A stretch of DNA of 64,000 nt from Branchinecta lynchi (lineage: Eukaryota > Arthropoda > Branchiopoda > Anostraca > Branchinectidae): NCBI GenBank assembly GCA_023053575.1, contig JAKZAP010000022.1:12318518-12382517 (forward strand), read 5' to 3'. The position numbers were made by a program, and so were the translations under genes. This document shows positions 1-10,962 of this stretch, one piece after another. Below the pieces are notes generated by a model that was not told where the DNA came from, did not search any database, and worked only from the letters and a program-made list of their open reading frames with translations. Every line of letters starts with the position of its first letter. Position 1 is the stretch's first letter.

Positions 1-150
1 CTTGACCCAAAGAATACTCACACCAAGTTTCATCAAAATATCTCATTCCCTTCGCGAGTTACAGTGCGCACAGACGGACGGACGGACAGACGGACAACTT
101 TTGCGATGTCATAGGTATCCCTCCCCTTACGTTTTGGGATCTGAAAAACT
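1..150 (+). repeat. Family B 3' end
   Basis: The window opens inside the conserved 3' part (CACACCAAGTTTCATCAAAA), the GACGGACGGACGGACAGACG microsatellite and the terminal TACGTTTTGGGATCTG, with the palindrome mutated. Confidence 0.5.
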
Positions 151-235
151 TGCTAATAATAGATGGTCCTTCAGCCCAAGCTGATTGCGAATACTATTTG
201 ATGGTGCAAAACGGATAAGTCAGCTACATTTTATT

Positions 236-280
236 AAAGCTACATTTTGGCCCTTCTTGGCAAGGGCCCTCTTCAGGCTC
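236..280 (-). ncRNA. Hammerhead-like motif, degenerate
   Basis: CTGAAGAG and stem II are present, but GAAA has become AAAA (G12 lost) and the stem I 3' strand is changed. The family flank CAGCCCAAGCTGATTGCG begins at 173. Confidence 0.4.
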
Positions 281-299
281 AAGCCGCTCATGCTTGAAA

Positions 300-725
300 A
301 TGAACTTGTAAAAAAAAAAAAAATCAAAGATTCTTCCTTAAAGCACTATGGACACTTCTAGTGCTTTACTTTGTATCCAATGCTCCACAAATAAACATTA
401 CCGACTTCCTTTAGACGGCGCTACCAAAATCGGCCGTTTTCTTGTTATACCTTGTCTTTACCTCTCTGGCATTTCGGCGATCCAAATCCTGGGAGCTGGG
501 ATATCGTGGCAGGAAATTCAAAAACTCCCAGCAATGCTTGATAGAAAATGATATATTTGAGATGTCACCAAAGTAGCTTCAGATGCAGTTCACCTGATTG
601 TTCTAGTGTTTCGTCAGAAGTTCCATGGCTTAAAGTGCCTGTTATAAGTTTTTCTTTGTGGAATAGTGTTGTGAAGCTTGATCAGCTTGCTTTATAAAAT
701 GTACCAAAATATGCAACAAGCTTAT
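300..725. other. Unassigned sequence
   Basis: An A-run (309-322) then AT-rich DNA. A 67-codon frame at 348-551 has no recognisable feature. Confidence 0.4.
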
Positions 726-2509
726 AAACAAGAGCGGAAAGCTCATATGGCACTTGCAAGGCTGGGTTAGATGGAAGTGATGGTCAAAAGTATTTTTTCC
801 TTTTTCCGTTAAGATGTGCCAAACTTGCTAGGCTGGGTCAGAGGATCGAAGTGATGGTCAACAGTTTTTTGTTTTGTTTTTTACTTTTCGTTTGAGCTGC
901 GCACTTTAAGGGTGATAAAAATTAATTTCCAAGCAAAACCCTTGAGGCGAAAAGGATCATGTGCTCATGGCGGTCGTGAAAAAGTAAATTTCGCTTAAAA
1001 GATTGTTTGTACTTTGCGGTTAAGATGAGTTCTTTAAGGTATGGTCGGACCAGAGAGTGACGATGTCTAACCCAATGATGTCAAGTTTCTAATGCTCCAG
1101 CATAGTTTTATCGTCCTAGCACATCTGGAAGTACCTTAACTCACGATCACCGGAACTCTGGACACCCTCTACAGCTCCTCACCCCCCCCCCTCGGTACCC
1201 GAGTCCGGTCCGATACTGTGACTGATGCACCTAGGACTTGTGCCTGTAGGCTACTTCCCACCATGTTTCATCCTGATCGCTCCACTCTATGGGTGTCACC
1301 AGATGTTCGGCTCTCCCCTCCAACCACCCCCCTTCCGGTTTATCGGATCCGGTCCGGACTTGGAATGGGACATGCTGAGACATGAGGTCTTTCAAGATAT
1401 CAAATTTCTGTAAGGTCCGATAACCCATTCGAAAGTTATGCATGCTGCTAATTTCCGGATTCTGTCGTCTCCCCTTCCCCCACGATAGTCGGATCGGGAA
1501 AACGACTGTTTCCAAGTTAACGGGTCCCTAAGATGCCTGCCAAGTTTTATCGTCCTGGCCCACGTGGAAGTACGTAACTACGGATCGCCTGAATGGCGGA
1601 AACCCCCATCCACCTCCCCCCACAGTGTCCGAATCCGGTCCAGTTCTGTCGGTGATGTATCTAGAGTGTGTGCTTGTTCTTCGCACCAAGTTTCATCCCG
1701 ATTGCTCCACTTTGAGAGTTTCACACGATTTCCGGTTCTCCTCTCGGACTCCCCCCAGATTCGTTCCGGTCCGGACTTGAAATGAGACATTTGAGACACG
1801 AGATCTTTCCAGATACGAAGTTTCATTAAGATCCGATCACCCGTTCGAAAGTTATGCATATCCCTATTTTCCGGACTCCGCCACCTCCCCCTCCCCCCAC
1901 GATGGTCGGATCGGGCAAGTGACTATTTCCAAGTTAGTTTGGTCGGGTCCCTGATATGCGTGCCAAGTTTTATCGTACTAGCCCACCTGGAAGTACATTG
2001 ACTACGGATCGTCGGAATTCCAGAACCCCCTCCAGCTCCCCCACAATGTCCGAATCGGGTCCGGTTCTGTCAGTCTAGAGCTAGTGCTTGTTCTTACGAC
2101 TAAGTTTCATCCCGATCGCTCCACTCTGAGAGTTTCACATGATTTCCGGTTCCCCCCTCCGACTCCTCCCCCCCCCCAGATTCATGAGATCCGGTCCTGA
2201 CTTGGAATGAGACGTCTGAGACACGAGATCTTTCCAGATATCAAGTTTCATTACGATCCGATCACCCGTTCGAAAGTTATGGATGTCCCTATTTTCCGGA
2301 TTCCACCACCTCCCCCTCCCCCGAAGATGGTCGGATCGCGCAAGTGAGTATTTCCAAGTTAGTTTGGTCGGGTCCTTGATATGCCTGCAAAGTTTCATCG
2401 TCCTAGCATATCTGGAAGTACCCTAACTCGCAAACAGCGGACTGACCGACCGACCGACCGACGGAAATGTGATTGGTATATGGAACTTGACCGGAAGGCA
2501 AGTGCCATT
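726..2509 (+). mobile_element. Family A element, complete (Helentron-associated/DINE-1/pearl-like architecture)
   Basis: Begins AAACAAGAGCGGAAAGCTC followed by ATATGGCACTTG. About two units of a roughly 125-bp core follow (740-1040), then about 1.4 kb of the roughly 280-bp core (1040-2430; marked by GTTCGAAAGTTATGCAT and TCCGGTCCGG), a GACCGACCGACCGACGG microsatellite (2441-2463) and the terminal hairpin TGGAACTTG-ACCGGAAGG-CAAGTGCCA (2481-2507). The subterminal motif TATGGCACTTG occurs in direct sense near the 5' end and inverted at the 3' end. No coding capacity. Class assignment is by architecture only. Confidence 0.55.
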
Positions 2510-2925
2510 AAACAAGAAAGAAAATGGGAAATTGCCTTTTCACGGTCTTGTAAGGGGAAACGGAAAAGCGCCCAAATACACCGGTTGAACTTTATAAATA
2601 CGCCCAAAAGTGCGCAGGCGCATTTCTTGAAAAAAAAAATGCACCAAGGAATTTCAAAATGCGCCCAAATGGCGCAAGGCGCAATTGCTCCCAATCTGGC
2701 AACACGGTCTAGACGTTGCAAGTACTAGAATGCTTATGATGCAACTCCTTTTAACAACATAATACTGGACTGGAACACTCGTCAGGAGCTCATAACGGGC
2801 ATGGAAACTAGTGAATCGCGGCAAGCGTAAAGATTAGGGGGGGGGGGGGGGTTGCTAGCGGATCAGAAAGTTGTCAGAAATGTTATTATTTGAAAATAAG
2901 GTTTGAAGCCAAGCTGACCATTCAT

Positions 2926-3913
2926 TACGAAAGAAATAGAAAACCGTGATTATCGGGGTTTTGTTCTTGATCAGCTAATTATTCCTCTAGGATGATGTGC
3001 GTGGGATAAATATAAATTCGGATATTTCGGTTGCACTTCCGGCAAACCGTCCTCAGCGAAAAACAAAAGAAAACTAAATCATAAAATCCACCACCATCAC
3101 AACATGAGAACGATGCGGAACCAACAGACAAGAAGACGAGATGTAACTAAAAACCAGAAGAAAACGGTGCTGATGCAGATAAAAATAAAATAACGAAAGA
3201 TAAAATGTGCGTGTTAAAAATGTATATGTACAAATCTGTGATTATTTACAATTCTTAGCTCTGTGTATATTTACAATTTACAATCCGTCTGGGAAAGCGT
3301 AGAAGCTTTCACCCAGAAAACGGCCCACTCGAAAAATCCATTATACGTTTGACCACTTTGGATAAAACCTTCCACACCGGCAGGACTGGACCGGATTCGG
3401 ACACTGTGGGGGGAGGTGGAGGGGGGTTTCCCCAATTCAGGTGATCCGTAGTTACGTACTTTTCCAAAGATTTTATCCAAAGTGGTCAAATATATAATGG
3501 ATTTTTCAAGTGGGCCGTTTTCTGGGTGAAAGCTTCTGCGCTTTCCCAGACGGATGGTAAATTGTAAATCTACACAGAGCTCAGAATTTTAAATAATCAC
3601 AGATTTGTACATATACATTTTAACACGCACATTTTATCTTTCGTTATTTTATTTTTATCTGCATCAGCACCGTTTTCTTCTGGTTTTTAGTTACATCTCG
3701 TCTTATTGCCTGTTGGTTCCGCATCGTTCTCCTGTTGTGATTATGGTGGATTTTATGATTTTGTTTTATTTTTATTTTTCGCTGAGGACGGTTTGCCGGA
3801 AGTGCAACCGAAATATCCGAATTTATATTTATCCCTCGCACATCATCTTAGAGGGATAATTAGCTGATCAAGAAAAAAACCCGAAAATCACGGTTTTCTA
3901 TTTCTTTCGTTAT
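2926..3913. repeat. Near-perfect 1-kb palindrome with family A sequence at its centre
   Basis: About 440-nt arms: the left (2926-3370) reads back as the right (3466-3913). Landmarks are CGGTTGCACTTCCGGCAAACC at 3029 and its complement near 3790. The 95-bp spacer (3371-3465) is a family A core piece (GGACCGGATTCGGACACTGT). Arms differ by scattered substitutions and small indels, so it is not an assembly mirror of identical sequence. Confidence 0.75.
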
Positions 3914-4919
3914 TATTTGAAATAACAAATGCAGTCATGGAAGTGGGTTTCATCGGCATTATATGTTCGACAGGTCCTCTAAGTATGTGTGCATCCGATG
4001 ATAAACATACACATTTTAAAGCAGCTATAAGAAGGCTAAGTGAATTTTTAAGAAAAACCCAGGGAAAACCACGAATCACGAGATCTCCGGGAAGATGAAA
4101 ATTCGTCACTTTTGGCCAGAACAGTAGGCCTATTTTTTCACTCTACAGTACTTGCCTAACGTAACTACAAGCTCAAATAAAAAAAAAAGGTTACCGTTTT
4201 ACGAAGTCCAGAACCGCTTATGAATAATCCACCAAAAGAGTTGTTTTCCCACTTTATCGGAATCGGGAATATGTGCACTAAATGGTTATGTGCAGAATAA
4301 TATACTCAACTCGCATTCCAGTCAGCACGAAATTAAGTTCACTGTACGATTATTAGAACATACAAATCTGGTCGACTATCCGCTTATATGACCAAGATAG
4401 ATCAAAGTCTCACAATATATATACAGTAACTTCGGTTCACTGCTATACTTGCTGAAGAATCTTCTTCCACTGCTCCCACATGTAATCGACGATAGATCAG
4501 ATTTACGCAAGAATATGTTTTCTAAGACGCAATTTAGGTATGACAAATTCCGGACCCGGGAATGAATGTAACATTGAAAGGTCCATCGCGGGACCTCGGA
4601 AGTAAAGAGTATAACATCATTGGTTTATGAAGCAATAATATTCATAAGACAACCTACATGTCATCTGCGCATTACAAATAAACATGTCGATCAATCGGCT
4701 CTAGCTTTTCACGAGATTTTAGGTGGAGGAATAGTACGCTAATTACATTTCGTTAGAGGACATCTCGTAATGTTTACTATTTTATGGTGTCAGAACTGCG
4801 CGTAAGATCGCATAGAGGCCATCTAACGTTTCAGAAATGCATATACCCTGGTAGTTTTGTTTGGCCAGAGAAGCTACTCATACAGGCGCAGAGCTAGACA
4901 ATTGTGAAGTAAGGGGTAG
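3914..4919. other. Unassigned, about 1 kb
   Basis: AT-rich, no ORF over 73 codons and no repeat I could match within the window. Together with 6070-7200 and 47360-49840, among the longest apparently unique stretches. Confidence 0.4.
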
Positions 4920-5325
4920 GGGTTTGACAAAAACTAGAAGAAGTGTTTCGAGAGATTTCGGGTGTCCACCTGCAGCCCCCCCCCCCCCCCAGTTATCGGA
5001 TCCGAACCGAATCTGACAATGAACATCCAAGACACTTGTTCTTGATAACTGTCAAGTTTAATGCACGCCCGATTATCCGTTCTTAAGTTATGAATGTTAC
5101 TAATTTCTGGATTCCCCATGTTGCAACTCCCCCACTGATGATCGGATCGGGGAAGTGATATGGGTCCCTGATATGCCTGCCAAGTGATATGGGTCCCTGA
5201 TATGCCTGCCAAGTTTTATCGTCCTAGGTCATGTGGAAGTTCCCAAACTAGCAAAATGCGGACAGACCGACAGACAGACAGACATTACGATCGCTATATG
5301 GCACTTGAGTAAGCTCAAGTGTCAT
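4920..5325 (+). repeat. Family A 3' end fragment
   Basis: One core unit (C-run 4977-4991, TTCTTAAGTTATGAATG), a short local duplication of a 31-bp block at 5155-5215 (GATATGGGTCCCTGATATGC), the GACAGACAGACAG microsatellite and the hairpin TGGCACTTGAGTAAGCTCAA to 5325. Confidence 0.5.
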
Positions 5326-5841
5326 ACAAATAACAGCTTCAAAAATCGTTCAGAAACAAATAATCTATTCAAACCTGAATGATACAAGCTGATTTATGCA
5401 TAAAACAAAGATCTACTAAGTATTACAAGAAAAGAAACATCACTTTTATCTTTGTCCAAGCTAGTAAATTGAGCATGTACTGGCCCAAAAAATTACACTT
5501 TGAAATATCACAGTGAGGAAACTGTTGAAAAAGCTGCTGATCTAGGGGGTAAGCATTGTTCCTATGTTGTTACAGAGTTGGATTGGGGTAGTTTGATATG
5601 CCCACTTTAAATATCTGATTTGATGGACTTCTTCTCTGAAAATTGGTTGGAGTTAAAGCTGGTCCTGTGATTTCATTTTGGACATGGCTACTGCTTTTGC
5701 TGTTCGATTGGGTCGTCGAAAGCGTAGAGATTTGTCTGCATTTTGGTTTTGGAGTCACTTGTTTCTTCTTCTTCTTTCCAGCTAAGATGAGTACTTGTCG
5801 GTGGCATGTACGGGCGATTTGAAGTTCCGTACTATGGTGAT

Positions 5842-6068
5842 AGATAGTCCTTCAGCTCAAGGTGACTGCGAATCATATTGTACTGTGCAAAACGGATAAG
5901 TCAGCTACATTTTATTAGAACAATATTTCGGCCCTTCTTGGCAAGGGTCCTTAAGTTCATTTTCCGGCTTAAGCGGCTTGAGCCTGAAGAGGACCCTTGC
6001 CAAGAAGGGCCGAAATATAGCTCTAGTAAAATGTAGCTGACTTATCCGTTTTGCACCGTCAAATCTGG
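5842..6068. repeat. Ribozyme-bearing inverted-repeat element (family F)
   Basis: The two arms run from the family flank (AGTCCTTCAGC) through TTTTGCAC, AGTCAGCTACATTTTATTAG and the ribozyme region, then back in inverse order to TTTTGCACCGTCAAAT. The intact ribozyme-like core is in the right arm only. Other copies: 155-300, 14620-14815, 30740-30875, 31500-31760, 31765-32140, 35590-35700, 44255-44400 and 63412-63540. Confidence 0.6.
5980..6023 (+). ncRNA. Hammerhead-ribozyme-like motif, subtype 1
   Basis: Stem I GAGC/GCTC; core CTGAAGA (5984-5990); stem II GG(A)CCCTT-GCCAAG-AAGGG-CC; GAAA (6012-6015); then TAT and H17 = A at 6019. All invariant hammerhead positions (C3 U4 G5 A6, G8 A9, G12 A13 A14, A15.1-U16.1, H17) are satisfied, with stem III reduced to essentially one pair. 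Predicted cleavage is after 6019. The inverted partner at 5920-5960 has lost the CTGA core. Confidence 0.6.
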
Positions 6069-7205
6069 CTAATAATTTCGTGGGCTGACAGGACAGGATG
6101 TTTGTGGAGGGTAAATAGATCTGAATGCGAACGAAGGAGTGTATTGATACTATCCTGAACATTAAAATTCGAAACTAACTTACGATTAGGCTACGAAAGG
6201 ATTTAGGAAGATTCATCAGAAACTTACAGTACTCAAAGAAACAGCTTTCAAATCTTTTACATCTTTCTTCCTTAGGTTATGGTAAATTCCGGAACAATTG
6301 TGAATATATGGAAAACAAAAAGCACTATACAACCTTCCGAGCGCATAGCCTAAATATTTTCTATTTGTAGGCCTAGTCTGGATGATGGAAGCTTTTATGA
6401 CAGGATTGCATTCGCAAGTCTGGAATCCAGGCTTCCGTCCCGCATCCATTAGCAAGCTGACTAGGACAATAGCGAAAAATAGTTGCGTTTTCGATAAGAA
6501 TTTTCCGTGTGGTTCTCCTCGCAATTCTCTTATTTCGCGTTTTTGGACTACTCAGATGAAGCGAATTCTCCTTTTCTTGCGTTTAATCGAGAACGAGGAA
6601 AGCCTCGTGCCTTTGCGATTCTGCAGAATCGAGAAGTTGCTCTGATAGTGAATTCTCGATTCTCCTCTCTCTGATCTTCTCCCTGATTGGTCAACAGAGT
6701 GCGGCTGTTCAATATGCATAAACACGTATACCGTGTTGTGGACGAGCTGCCTAATTAGTATTTTTGTCAAAAGCGAGAACGGAGCAGGCAGAGGAGCACA
6801 AATTCGGAACGGATAATTTGGATCGAAAAGGCAACTAATATAACCTACGAAGTGTTCACTTTGGAAACTATGATGTAACCTTTTCGGGACTAGTGAACCT
6901 GGTGGTCCATTTGACTAAACACAATCTGGCGCTTTAATGGCTGGCTGCAGAAGAACGCCATCTTATTCGCAGTAATGAAACGCTTTGTATGATTCCTACT
7001 ACTAGATAGCACTGTATACTATACTGATACTTTAGTGTAAAACGAGACTTTCACAGCATTGGATTGCCGAACTTGTCGTTTTCGTCAGGTACATCATAAT
7101 TACAAAACATTTAATAAGGCGGTTGTACATAATAAAGCAATAGTCAAAAAATGATCAAACAGAATAAAACTCTAGACAATTAAAACATTAAAGGGAAATA
7201 GTTAA
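6069..7205. other. Unassigned, between family F and the LINE fragment
   Basis: Overlapping ORFs of 87-102 codons on both strands (6216-6645) show no domain. Nothing else is recognised. Confidence 0.35.
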
Positions 7206-7612
7206 TCAATTGTTCAAAACTTCAACAAAAGATGGTACAAAGCTCTTTCTGTAGCGATCGGTTCTTGTACAAACAGGGTTAAGAACCGGAACTTTTTGTG
7301 CTACAGCTCGAGGTAGTCGAGGTTTTGGCGGGCAATATGGGGTAGGAAACAGGTGCTCAAAACATGAGTGGGAACGCAGACTGTCCCCGAAACCAGTACA
7401 AAGAGTAAGACGTCGGGCTGCTAAAGTAGGGAGGCGGAACTCTTTGAGGAGGAGGATATAAGGCACTTTGCCCTGGCGGTAGATGATTCTCAAAGCTCTC
7501 TTCTGAATAGTTTCAAGCCTATCAGACTGATCTACTGTCAGGCCAAAGTGCCAAACCGGACAAGTATACTCAAGTAGCGGACGGATGAAAGTAACGTAAA
7601 GGCGGAGAACTC
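7206..7612 (-). pseudogene. Jockey/CR1-like LINE, C-terminal RT fragment
   Basis: The minus strand encodes LYVTFIRPLLEYTCPVWHFG, then LTVDQSDRLETIQKRALRII and a Cys/Pro-containing tail ending RTDRYRKSFVPSFVEVLNN and TGA. This is the well-known post-RT region (IRP-LEY-CPVW, L-IQKRALRII, R-T-RY-SF-P) of Jockey/CR1 elements. The frame is open throughout, but nothing recognisable lies beyond 7612, so it is a 5'-truncated insertion. It is a different clade from the 18.6-kb LINE. Confidence 0.8.
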
Positions 7613-8454
7613 TGTGATTCTCACTGTAGTATCATTTTCAGCAGACATTTCAGAACTTCATATCTGTTTACAGTTTTCCAGATATCGGGTCGAAACTTAC
7701 GGAGCTTGCTGGGAAATTACCCCAGTCAACTTATAAGTATCTGCCGGGCCACAGTGGACTTCCTCGTTTGCTTTAGTTTCTTGTGCTTTTTGTTTTGTGA
7801 AGTGCTTGTTTTGTTTCTTTTATCGATACTCCGCTTTGATTTTTGTAGCGGGTCAAAAAAAAAATATTGTTATGTTATAATATTTTGAAAACTGGTTCAC
7901 ATTGGACTAAATACAAATTTCAAAAATAACAATTTGTTAAATTCTTTGATACAGACCAAAAAATAAGGAAATTGCCATTCTGGAAAGCAGTGAGTTTTTT
8001 AGGTCTCGTCAAGCAGTAAGGAGGCAGATATGTGCTCAATACTATAATATTTAGTGCTACTAAAACAGCCAAAACCGTGGGTTAGTTGTTGAAAGCACAG
8101 CCTAGTTTTAAAGTATTCAAATATTTTTGAACATACTGTCAGTTGAAGAGTAAATAGTGCGAGGGTCCTTTAAGGTAGAATACTGACTGAAATGCCTTGT
8201 TTTACTCCAGAATAAGCTTTGACTTTTTTTTTATAAAGTTAGCCTGAACTAGTAGGAACCTTTAACTTTACAATAAAACCCAATTTTCAGTTAAAACTCT
8301 GGCTATTTGTATTTTTTTTTTTATTCCTTCATTAAAAGTTTGTTTGCCACACGCTATTTAATTTTGCTAAGACAATCGGTTCTGCCATTCTCTCTATCAG
8401 ATTACTGCAAATATAATTAAAATCACATGCTTTTAATTCTTGGGAATTTTGAAA

Positions 8455-8830
8455 CATGAAAACCACTCGGAGTTGAGAGTTGAGGATATCCCATCAGATT
8501 ATCAGGTAGACACCGACATACATCTTGATGAAGACAAAGGAGATCGAGATTTTATCCAATAATACTTTGATCTTCAGCCTACCGCAGATGATCCATAGAA
8601 CCATCGACTTCTTCAGCTTCAATGGAACAATCATCAACGCCTGCTAGTGATAATCCAGAATCCAGATGCATCTAAAGTTGGAAGATGTATGATAACATTG
8701 CTACAGAGGCTTCTGAAAAAGAAATCCCTGCTAAGAAAGGAACAAGAATCAGAAATAACATTGTCCAACCTCCCATGAGACCTAGAACTGAAGTGCTACA
8801 CATCAGTATCAAAGTGAATACTTTGAGATG
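8455..8830 (+). pseudogene. Possible decayed coding sequence, acidic
   Basis: Reads ENHSELRVEDIPSDYQVDTD followed by IHLDEDKGDRDFIQ and a stop, then in other frames TSSASMEQSSTPASDNPE and AKKGTRIRNNIVQPPM. An acidic run then a basic patch resembles the N-terminus of some transposases, but no domain can be named. Low confidence. Confidence 0.25.
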
Positions 8831-8952
8831 CCACTAGGGGAGGGAGAGATTGATTTAATAGCAAATCTTCGTTACATGTAGCCAATTCATAGTTTCGTTA
8901 CAATCAGTAAACACACACAAACCTATCCATGTTCACTTGATTGTCCCTTCTT

Positions 8953-9088
8953 CACTGTAAAAAGTTGCAGTATTTGCTACTGGGATTAATCTTATGAGAT
9001 AAAATTAATTCAAATTAGACATAAGATTGTCTTTAAAGAGACAAGATTAATCCCAGTAGCAAATACTGCAAGATTTCTTTTTCCAGTG
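8953..9088. mobile_element. Short foldback MITE with CACTGTAAAAA termini
   Basis: Ends CACTGTAAAAAG and CTTTTTCCAGTG. Immediately inside are perfect 29-bp inverted repeats starting TTGCAGTATTTGCTACTGGG. It shares the terminal motif, but not the interior, with 15096-15400. Confidence 0.65.
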
Positions 9089-9270
9089 TTGCTAACGAGG
9101 CCAAGGGGATCCATCTTATCATCATAATGCAGTAGGCAGTAGCTCTCGAGCACTCGTCTGGCATCTCGCGTTCTGAAAGCACTGTCCTGACATCTGCTGT
9201 TCTGTCAAGCACATTGATAGTACTACGATTCTGCAACGGAAGTAGATGCCGCAGCTACTGTGAACTCAAT

Positions 9271-9581
9271 AGTATAGTGTCCGGCTGTATCACGGCTCCG
9301 GTCAACTTGATAAGATAGGGATATGGAAGCACGCTCGAGGCGGCTGCATATATGAGTGTTGAACCGTACCGTTTTTTCTTTCTTCCTCCTTTTTTTTCAG
9401 CCACAAACAAAAAAAAGTATCAAGGGTGTCGGACACATAGAACCTTTTAGCGATGCACCGCTCCATGTCATCTATATTGCAAATGGTCTCCCTACGCCGC
9501 TCTTCAGCCGCACGGCAGTATAGTGTCCGGCTGTATAACGGCTCCGGTCAACTTGACAAGATAGGGATATGGAAGCACGCT
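9271..9581. repeat. Direct repeat of 65 bp, 246 bp apart
   Basis: AGTATAGTGTCCGGCTGTAT at 9271 and 9517, each extending to ...GGAAGCACGCT with two mismatches. The function is unknown; the spacer contains a polypyrimidine TTTTTTTTCAG (9390-9400). Confidence 0.7.
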
Positions 9582-9722
9582 AATCACCCTCGGAGGTTCT
9601 TATGTATAAACCGTACAATGTCCACGTCTCTCCAATCCTCATCATCGAATGTCATTATTAATTCGTACGGACGTCATAAATTCGAAATAAAAAATACACT
9701 CAACAATAAGAGTTAACAGTAC

Positions 9723-10893
9723 TCACTGGAACACCCTTCTAAAACCAACTAAATTGTTTAGAGCCTCGTACTGTTCAGTCGATGATTCCAGTGAGCCTGA
9801 AGGCTGAGACCCCACACCCGATTCCATTTTAGGTCCAGAATGCGCCATCACCCTTTCCCAGGCTGTCTAATAGTCTGCTGTAGCCTTACAGCGCCACCCC
9901 ATCAGCTCTTCTGTCGACGCACCCATCGAAGCCAAAGTAATTGCGCCACCTGCTCGTAAGCTGTGAGGCGTTTCTCCTTCTTCCAAACCGACATAGTTCA
10001 AGCCTGACTTCAAAGACGGATATACGAATAATAAGAGATGGGTTCACTGACAAACGCAGATCCCACTATTTTCTTAAAAAGAAAACCGTAAGAAATGTCA
10101 ACCTTGCAGGCTTTTGCAAACTTTCTGTATTCCTCTAGCGCGTCCACCGGGGATATCTCGCGATCTTCCGTTCGAAATACTCCAAATACATTAGAAGCTC
10201 CCTGACGCAATGTCTTTCCTGCGGTATGATTAAAAAGGACACCTCTATTTCCTGGGAAAAACATCAACTGTTGGCTTTTCGCGTGTGCCAAATCCGACGC
10301 CCGGTCCTCTCCATAGGACTGGATTAAGAAAAATGCCCTGTCCCTACACAAGCGAAGAACTGACACATCATCTCCTTTGTTCAAAAAACTCGATATGCCT
10401 TTTTTGTCATTGAAATTGAGAGTTGCTTAAGCTTCCAGACAAGCATGGGAACTGTCTGTTTGGGCCTTACTGCCGCATTGGAAAGTTGAACCTATACTGC
10501 CTTTACGTGGTCCTTGACCAATTTCGAATCAGTCGGATTTCCGTCCTTTCTGATAGCATGCGAAGGTCCAGTACGGCCCATCTTGTTAAACATTGCCGAC
10601 ATCTGACCTACCATACTATCGAGTGTGCCTGCGGCTAAAATTCGTCGACAACTACAGTCCGTAGCTTCAGTTGCTAAATTTACATACTCCATCTCATGCA
10701 ATACAGTCCTTCCCCTATCCTCTCGTGAAATTAGGAAGTTGAGCACGTCTAGAGGAGAACAGGACCACACTGTAACTTTCATATCTTCTAGAAAGGTCGT
10801 GAAATCGGAAAACAACTTAGATTTCTTAGTCTCATAGCTGGAACTTTCCAGGATAGAGACAAGCTCTAGCCTGCGTTCCTCCCAATTATTCAC
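9723..10893 (-). pseudogene. Tyrosine recombinase (DIRS/Ngaro/Crypton-type), decayed
   Basis: DNA strand-exchange enzyme of a YR-encoding transposon. Four pieces lie in order on the minus strand. 10492-10893 is the N-terminal core-binding part (NNWEERRLELVSILESSS to CRRILAAGTLDSMVGQM and VKDHVKAV), then a TAG at 10492-10494 with the frame continuing (NAAVRPKQTVPMLVW). After a frame change near 10383, 10010-10384 carries the first catalytic Arg (SYGEDRASDLAHA), VLFNHTAGKTLRQG and GVFRTEDREISPVDALEEY. After a second frame change near 10010 comes GLEEGETPHSLRAGGAITL (HxxR box), MGWRCKATADY, a TAG at 9867-9869 in place of the second Tyr of the DYY expected around the catalytic tyrosine, then a tail to TGA 9723-9725. 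No partner RT or RNase H was seen. Confidence 0.75.
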
Positions 10894-10962
10894 CTGAACC
10901 GACCTTGATCAATGGACCATCTGCAAAAGAAATAATTGGAACGATATGTTTTTTTGTTGTTT

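Noticed and set aside
2381..2728. ORFs of 115 (plus) and 108 (minus) codons
   Set aside because: They overlap each other antisense across the end of a family A element and its low-complexity GCGCCCAAA flank; no domain.
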